64,000 bases of DNA, from NCBI GenBank assembly GCA_964035545.1, contig OZ037765.1, positions 14,504,698-14,568,697 on the forward strand, read 5' to 3'. The position numbers and the translations under genes are program-made. This DNA is from Bugula neritina. Lineage: Eukaryota > Bryozoa > Gymnolaemata > Cheilostomatida > Bugulidae. The notes beneath the pieces were generated by a model. That model was not told where the DNA came from, searched no databases, and worked only from the letters and a program-made list of their open reading frames with translations. Shown one piece after another: positions 59,501 to 64,000 of this stretch; the first letter of the stretch is position 1; each line of letters opens with the position of its first letter.

Positions 59501-61885
59501 TGGCTCAGTGACTGCAACATTTCAGAAATATCATGAATACTACTTAGTTATGTCTGCAATGTTGATGCAAGCTCAGCTTGCTGGAGTTGGATTTCTTTGC
59601 TACAAAAACCTTGACTGTTTTTATCAGAGTAATAAACTTATTTTCTCTCTTTCTGTATTTATATATTTTAGAATCATTCTATGCTTGTATGAACACTTTT
59701 TATAGAATAATTAAAACTTTCTATTTACTAAAACGTTTTATGGGTCGATGGCAAAAAGGATTGCAGGCATAAAAATTTAACAAAGCTAGAAAATTTTATT
59801 CAGATAAAAAATGTAAAACAGTGTGACCAAGGTGACTCATTTTTCATTTTATTATTGTTTTTTTTACTGTACTAGTTGAATTTTTCTACTAAAAACTGCA
59901 ACACCCATACAAATCTAACGCTAATATTCCTAAAGCTGTTAATTGAAGTGGAAACTAGATGTGTTTTCACTCAGTAGTAAAGTGTATAAAATCACTCTAA
60001 TAATTGAAGCCTGGCCATCTAGTTGCATTCAAAACATTAAAAAAATCAACTTATATACACAGTGAACAACCAACAAATTGATTCAATAGTACAGGTTATG
60101 CACATATGGGCTCAATTGATCAATCAATGCTAGTAATATGAAAAGCATTTTTAGGTTCAGATTATTCATTGCCGCTAATACATCCACTAGGTATGCACTA
60201 TATAGTTCATAGAGATCAGCTAGCATGGTTGCTAAAAGTTCTTGTAAGTTTTTGATTTCAAGAAACTTCTTAACCTTTACTTGAAATTCAAAAAATTAAG
60301 CTACCATGTTTCCTTTAGATAACCATTTCAGTGTGAAACAGCAAAGTGGTAAATGTAGCATTACTCTCATGAAATAACACTGAAAATAGTTGTGTGATTA
60401 GTGCAGAAGCCTTGATGTAATTTACGATTTCGATGTTCAATGCCAAGTTAAATTTCATTGTCCATGTTAGTGTTTTAGAAGCAAGGCACACATTCTCTAT
60501 AGGGAATATTCTGCCTTGCCGGCTGTACAAAACCTGATCTTGATCCCAGCATGGCCGAAGCTCCATCTGTACATACATTAATCAAGCACTAATCAAACTT
60601 TTCCAACTAAGCCCAGTTGTCCCAAAAATATTGGTCAACAAGCGTGATCACGTTTGCAGCTGAGGTTGTTGCAAGTAAGGGTTGACAAAGCCTTAAGTCT
60701 TGGGCATGCACATATCTACCATACACTAGTAATCAGGAAAGATTGGCTATATAAAATAAATTATTAAGTTGCATGAAGAAAAATTGAGACTAATTGATTT
60801 TAGCGATAACTTTCTCTTCAATATCTGCTGTATCATGTACATGTAATTTGGAAAACAAGGAGAAAGTTGAAAAAGTCGTGAGATGTGTAGAAATGAAACT
60901 TTCCTCCAAAAAGCCCAAATTTCCCCAGCTTGGGAACCACTGGTTTACATAAACACTAAGCACTCTTAAAAATTCTAAAAAGAAAACATGAAGCAAATAA
61001 AATTGCTTGTTTTATTGAAACACTTAAAACCACTTTTAAACCTTAATAAATAGATATAATATTTTATACATAAAAAAAAACTTAAATGACTAAAAAAAGA
61101 AGCAAAAGGTAAACCATAAAGAAAATCTGGCACACTTGATTTTAAAGTGACAGACTGCTGAAGAGAGACTATTGAATTGACGAGTTTTTTCTTGCATCAG
61201 TTTATGTAAAGATTCCCACTATTTCATGCATCTGTGTTTAGGACATTGATGAAAGTTAAAGCTATCTGCTTACAAGCCTAAAGCATCCTTTTAGTCATTA
61301 ACAAATTTACATAAATGAATACCTCTTGTAATTCTTGTTGATGTTTAGCATCAAGTTCCATTTCTAGTTTGGCAATCTCTTGTTTGGTCTCTTTCAAACG
61401 TTTCTTATCTCCTTTAGGCACAGCATGTTTAATTTTTTGAGCTTTTGCTAAACAAATTTCAAGAGTATAAGATATGAGTTTATTTGTATAATTCAATTTC
61501 AAAGGATATTTGGTGAGAGTTCTACACATATTTGGATGAAACTGTAGAGTGCATAAATAATTTTCTCGATAAAAAAATGATACTAACTATAAATCTTAGA
61601 ATTCTTATACGCCTATTATCCACAAAATTATAAATAATTATTAAACAGAAGCAAATGGTCACGTATTTTCACCAAGCCATACATGCATGGTACATCAACA
61701 CACTTTGCATTACTCCAAATATAATGAAAATAGTTAACCTGATTGACTACAATAAAAACTGAATTTTAAAACAACATAATGTTAAAAAGTCAAAAAGCAT
61801 TTGAAAATTTTAATGGTTATAAAGATTTACCCTGTAGCTCCTTTCGTTCCTGTTTATGTTTGACTGCTAAATCTGTGGCCTCCAT
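50523..61885 (-). CDS. OTUD6B: OTU deubiquitinase OTUD6B, complete, 8 coding exons
   Basis: Cysteine protease of the OTU family that removes ubiquitin. Coding exons, 5' to 3': 61885-61831, 61447-61323, 59276-59157, 58125-57988, 56503-56435, 55205-55032, 50832-50711, 50595-50523. Phases agree and give 291 aa, close to human OTUD6B (~293). The N-terminal coiled coil shows KERKELQ-like, KIKHAVPKGDKKRLKET and KLEMELDAKHQQELQE. A lysine-rich linker leads to the OTU fold: IASDGDCLYNAV with Asp150 and catalytic Cys153, a YLPYL block, WGGQVE, LTAILKRSILIIQAES, and ELGEHYNSV with catalytic His279 near the C terminus. Intron 6 (4.2 kb) is enlarged by the palindromic nest at 50862-54340, intron 5 holds a solo LTR, intron 2 a hAT transposase fossil. 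The gene ends tail-to-tail with RPS15; an ATTAAA on the minus strand at 50443-50448 could serve polyadenylation. Confidence 0.96.
50862..54340. mobile_element. 3.5-kb nest of inverted repeats in OTUD6B intron 6
   Basis: At least three inverted-repeat layers. Outer arms: about 50862-51371 against 53843-54340 (both contain CTAGGCTTTGCATG or its complement, a TTAATTAAAATAGGTAAAGA segment and GATGCGCCAGTGCTAA). Second: about 52205-52437 against 52560-52790, with a further copy of its inner part at 51440-51570. Third: about 52786-53060 against 53090-53380, rich in GATCGATCT and CTTTCCATG. A GATCGATCTGAGRTCGGTACATGG motif ends several of the units. No transposase is seen. The left edge is 30 bp upstream of the exon 7 acceptor. 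Confidence 0.85.
54385..54457. mobile_element. hAT terminal fragment
   Basis: GGTTGGACACCCCTG at 54443-54457 is the reversed CAGGGGTGTCCAAC end shared with the MITE at 47156, preceded by a GGCCCTCGGTC segment. The opposite end is not found next to it; a related CCGGCCCTCC piece lies at about 51577. Confidence 0.5.
54545..54705 (+). pseudogene. Second non-LTR retrotransposon 3'-end fragment
   Basis: Encodes AGEAKKTSTSEKPKHWWMD followed by TIRFDMKTWKLN, DRIK, stop and KSLIKIK in one frame. This lines up with the end of the fragment at 2577-2720 (GKRNQKRPKHIWHDTIRKDL, DRARWRSLIEL). The TAG at 54676-54678 replaces the tryptophan of RWRSL. Confidence 0.6.
55612..56121 (-). mobile_element. Intact solo LTR of family B, 510 bp, in OTUD6B intron 5
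   Basis: Minus-strand start TGTAATGGATTT and end AACCAACAAGTTTACTACA; ATAT duplicated on both sides (55608-55611 and 56122-56125). Contains TATATAAGTGGGAGAG and AATAAAG as in the plus-oriented copy at 5791. A GC-rich palindromic block with CGGAAC/CCGAAG units lies upstream of the TATA box. Confidence 0.88.
56847..56949. promoter_or_regulatory. Pair of identical E-box palindromes in OTUD6B intron 4
   Basis: AGTTTTGGATCACGTGATC occurs twice, at 56847-56865 and 56931-56949, 84 bp apart. Each contains the 12-bp perfect palindrome GATCACGTGATC with a CACGTG E-box, the site class bound by bHLH-ZIP factors. A regulatory role is inference; part of an unrecognised repeat is equally possible. Confidence 0.35.
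60050..60942 (-). pseudogene. hAT transposase fossil (ZBED/BED-finger type) in OTUD6B intron 2
   Basis: Read on the minus strand: a right end CAGTGGTTCCCAAGCTGGGG at 60942 typical of hAT termini, then blocks of the RNase H-like transposase in order. These are LLVYGRYVHAQDL and ANVITLVDQYF near 60620-60720, CTDGASAMLGSRSGFVQ near 60500-60560, VNYIKASAL and LFSVLFHE...LLFHTEM near 60330-60420, WLSKGNMVA near 60300, and LADLYEL...AMNNLNL near 60140-60230. CTDGASAM carries the catalytic aspartate region. Frameshifts and stops break every segment. The left terminus and target duplication are not certain. Confidence 0.7.
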
Positions 61886-62195
61886 AATTTCAACAACTAA
61901 AAGAACAATACACTAGTGACAAGTTTCACACATGAACTAAATAACTATATACATATAAAATTAAAATAATTACATCAGCCTGAGATAACTACTTTCTTAC
62001 TGCTTGAATGTTAGCAATAAATTACATTGATGATCTTTTATCATTGATGCAGCCATAGCATAAATATTGAGAATTTAGTGGCGCTTCTTATTGGATGAAA
62101 AAATTATGCTTGAGTGAACGTTATAGCCCTGGTACTAGAATCTACACTGAATTGAAAAAACTCAACATGGTCCATTAGCAACAGTTAATAGAAAA
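61886..62195. other. Upstream of OTUD6B coding start
   Basis: Should include OTUD6B 5' UTR and promoter. An AG at 61899-61900 (minus strand CTTTTAG) suggests the leader is split by an intron. No motif singled out. Confidence 0.35.
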
Positions 62196-62270
62196 TAGAG
62201 CTCCAGTCTTCAAGTGACTGAAGCTCAGAATGGACAGGGCATGTCGGTAACCGACATTCGGTCTGTTGGC
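62196..62270 (-). mobile_element. Fragment of a family C LTR
   Basis: GAGCTCCAGTCTTCAAGTGA and GCATGTCGGTAACCGACATT match, in the same orientation and order, the sequences that bracket the TATA box and the 18-bp array at 5108-5480. Here the array is absent and the TATA segment is degraded. Confidence 0.6.
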
Positions 62271-62843
62271 AGCTTGTGTGTGGGCTGTAAGTATGCTAAT
62301 GCCGTTAGCAGCGTAGTAAGTTAGAGTGCTTAGGTACACAACAGGGGTTAAGGATTTTTTTCTCGCGTTGCGCTGTGAAACAAAAGGCAATCTTTATCGT
62401 GCGACATTGTTCGACTAAGAACGTTTATATCAGCTAGTGCTCTTAGAGAGCTTAGCAAAGCCAGTTTTCTTGTCATTGTATTCTGGGTGAAAATGGTGAT
62501 TTGCTGGGCAGATCACGGGTGGAGATTGGAGTGACTAAGGGGCGGTTTGGAGGTCATGGTGACAGCTTGGGGCTGTCGATATATTATAAGTTACAGTTAA
62601 TCGTCGTTATTTGTTCTGAGTTTGACTTTTATTTTAATTTGCACTTGCATGTAGCAAGCTATTTCGGCTTCACTATTGTTATTATTATTATTACTATTAT
62701 TATTTTACTGGTAGTAACAATGTGATATAATCATAATATAAATGCTGTTTCTTACTGTTACTTATAAGTAGTTAGTAAGTTTGTGCATTCTGGTTCTCAG
62801 TCGAGTAGTTTATTACTCATACTTGTTGACTGTAGAGATCGGA
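62271..62843. other. Leader-like stretch before the gag ORF
   Basis: No LTR boundary or primer site could be defined; a trinucleotide ATT/TAT run at about 62672-62705. Confidence 0.35.
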
Positions 62844-63840
62844 ATGTCACGACCAGAAGAGAGAAGTGAAGGTGAGGACTCTCCTGGGGAGAGTTTGGCA
62901 GTTGGTGGTGCATCCGGCCTTGGCAGGCCATCATCTGCGGAAACTGGGCTTGCAGCTCCAGTTCTGTTGGATGCGAGGGTCTTGGCTAGCATCCTCAATC
63001 AAGCAAAAGGCCCGATTCTGCCGAGGATTCGACAAGCCACGTCTCAGTTTACTGGTGATGGCAGTGTGGACGTCACTGCATGGATCAAGGAGCTTGAAGG
63101 ACTCTGCAAGGTGGAGCAGATTGCCCCAACAGAAATCCTCGTTTACATGTTGGGTGGCAATGCTGCTCGCGTCTACAGCAGGATGCGTGTGGGCGAGGCA
63201 TCCCAATGGGATGTAGTGAAAGCGGCCTTGTTGGCCGAGTATGCCATGCCTAGGCAGGAAGCATAGCGTAGGTTCATTACCTGCCGTATGGAAGACGGGG
63301 ACACAGTTGACATGTACCTGGATCGCTTGAAGCAGTTCGCTGGCCAGGTCAGTATGACCTGCAATGAACTGAGTTTTCGAGCTCAGTTTTTATGAAGGCT
63401 TGCCGGGATCTGTTTACGAGTGGGCAGTAACCCTCGAATATGCCTACATGGCTGACTTTGGGTCAGTGTTGGCACGAATGCAAGAAAGAGTGGTCTCGCG
63501 TAGAGCTGTTGCACACTGTTATAAGTCTGGACTACAGTCGGGGGTAATCGCTGCTGCTTCTGGAAGAGCGCAGCAGCAGTCAGGTGCCAGTTCTTGCTAT
63601 CAGTGTGGGGGTGCACACCGGGTAAAAGATTGCCTCGAAAGCAGGCGGGCCTCTTTCAACAGACGGCCCGAGAAGAACTCTTCTGGGAAGAGAGCTGAAT
63701 GCTTCCAGTGCGGAGGCATCGATCATTGGGTTTGGGACTGCCCGAAACCGCCTGCAGTGGCTGCCGGGCTGGAAGGTAACAAGCCGGGTTTTCAGGCAAA
63801 GGATGCAACTCGGGACGCCGCAATCAATTTCAATTTTTAG
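62844..63840 (+). pseudogene. Gag-like protein with two zinc knuckles (broken)
   Basis: ATG 62844. The N-terminal half is capsid-like (ATSQFTGDGSVDVTAWIKEL, LGGNAARVYSRM, VVKAALLAE). Then come the typical RRFITCRMEDGDTVDMYLDR helix region and two knuckles: CYQCGGAHRVKDC (one residue short of the canonical spacing) and CFQCGGIDHWVWDC (C-x2-C-x4-H-x4-C). It is interrupted by TAG at 63264-63266, where relatives of this helix have Trp, and by one extra T in the T run at about 63387-63391, which shifts the frame. The natural stop is TAG 63838-63840. No protease or RT motif follows in the remaining 160 bp. It differs from the gags of elements 1 and 2 and belongs to another retroelement family. GC-rich relative to surroundings. 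Confidence 0.75.
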
Positions 63841-64000
63841 CATTTCCAAATTAAGCCTTCATTTACTACACTCTATAAATGCGGCCACATCCCAGGTTTT
63901 GCAGCAACTGGTCACAAATTTCTAAATTTGAAAGTTAAAGAAACACCATTAACACAGAAATGAAGAAATTAGTACTCTCCAAAAACATGGGATGATACTA
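63841..64000. other. Window end, nothing recognised
   Basis: AT-rich, no pol motif. Confidence 0.4.

Overview
The window is animal nuclear DNA: AT-rich, with spliced GT-AG introns, and its three host genes are recognisable by family. It is most likely from a non-vertebrate bilaterian, probably marine. That guess rests on a single JAK-type gene, the mix of Ty3/gypsy, hAT and non-LTR elements, and the base composition; no sequence here fixes the species. All three host genes can be assembled exon by exon with every splice phase agreeing: a JAK tyrosine kinase (minus, 28138-45657, 21 coding exons, 1188 aa), ribosomal protein S15/uS19 (plus, 48068-50321, 4 exons, 149 aa) and the deubiquitinase OTUD6B (minus, 50523-61885, 8 coding exons, 291 aa). 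JAK and RPS15 diverge from a shared 2.4 kb intergenic region. RPS15 and OTUD6B converge, with stop codons about 200 bp apart.

Layout. 1-4400: gene-free sequence with one dead non-LTR retrotransposon 3' end. 4405-13896: a nest of LTR elements. A solo LTR (family B) is split both by an LTR carrying an 18-bp array (family C) and by a decayed full-length Ty3/gypsy element on the minus strand (6335-13890). 15563-16042: another solo LTR. 16802-24240: a younger full-length Ty3/gypsy element on the plus strand with two 572-bp LTRs that differ at 6 sites. 24.6-27 kb: a decayed repeat-associated ORF and a solo LTR. 28-46 kb: JAK, whose introns hold a hAT MITE, two long hairpins and a TA-flanked MITE. 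46-48 kb: a LINE fragment and a second hAT MITE. 48-62 kb: RPS15 and OTUD6B; OTUD6B introns hold a 3.5-kb nest of inverted repeats, a solo LTR and a hAT transposase fossil. 62.2-64 kb: an LTR scrap and a broken Gag-like ORF.

Most unusual signals. (1) Both full-length Ty3/gypsy elements have the layout of a -1 ribosomal frameshift signal at the gag/pol junction. The plus-strand element has a canonical U UUA AAC, a 6-nt spacer and a 10-bp stem; the older one keeps spacer and stem with unrelated stem sequence. (2) The young element has eight in-frame stops and no frameshift, and all six LTR differences are transitions. (3) Unrelated LTR families all sit in 4-bp ATAT-like target duplications. (4) An 18-bp minisatellite has grown directly upstream of an LTR TATA box. 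(5) OTUD6B carries a multi-layer palindrome 30 bp from a splice acceptor.

The host genes have no shared pathway visible here: JAK is cytokine-receptor signalling, RPS15 is the small ribosomal subunit, and OTUD6B is a ubiquitin protease linked in other animals to translation and cell growth.
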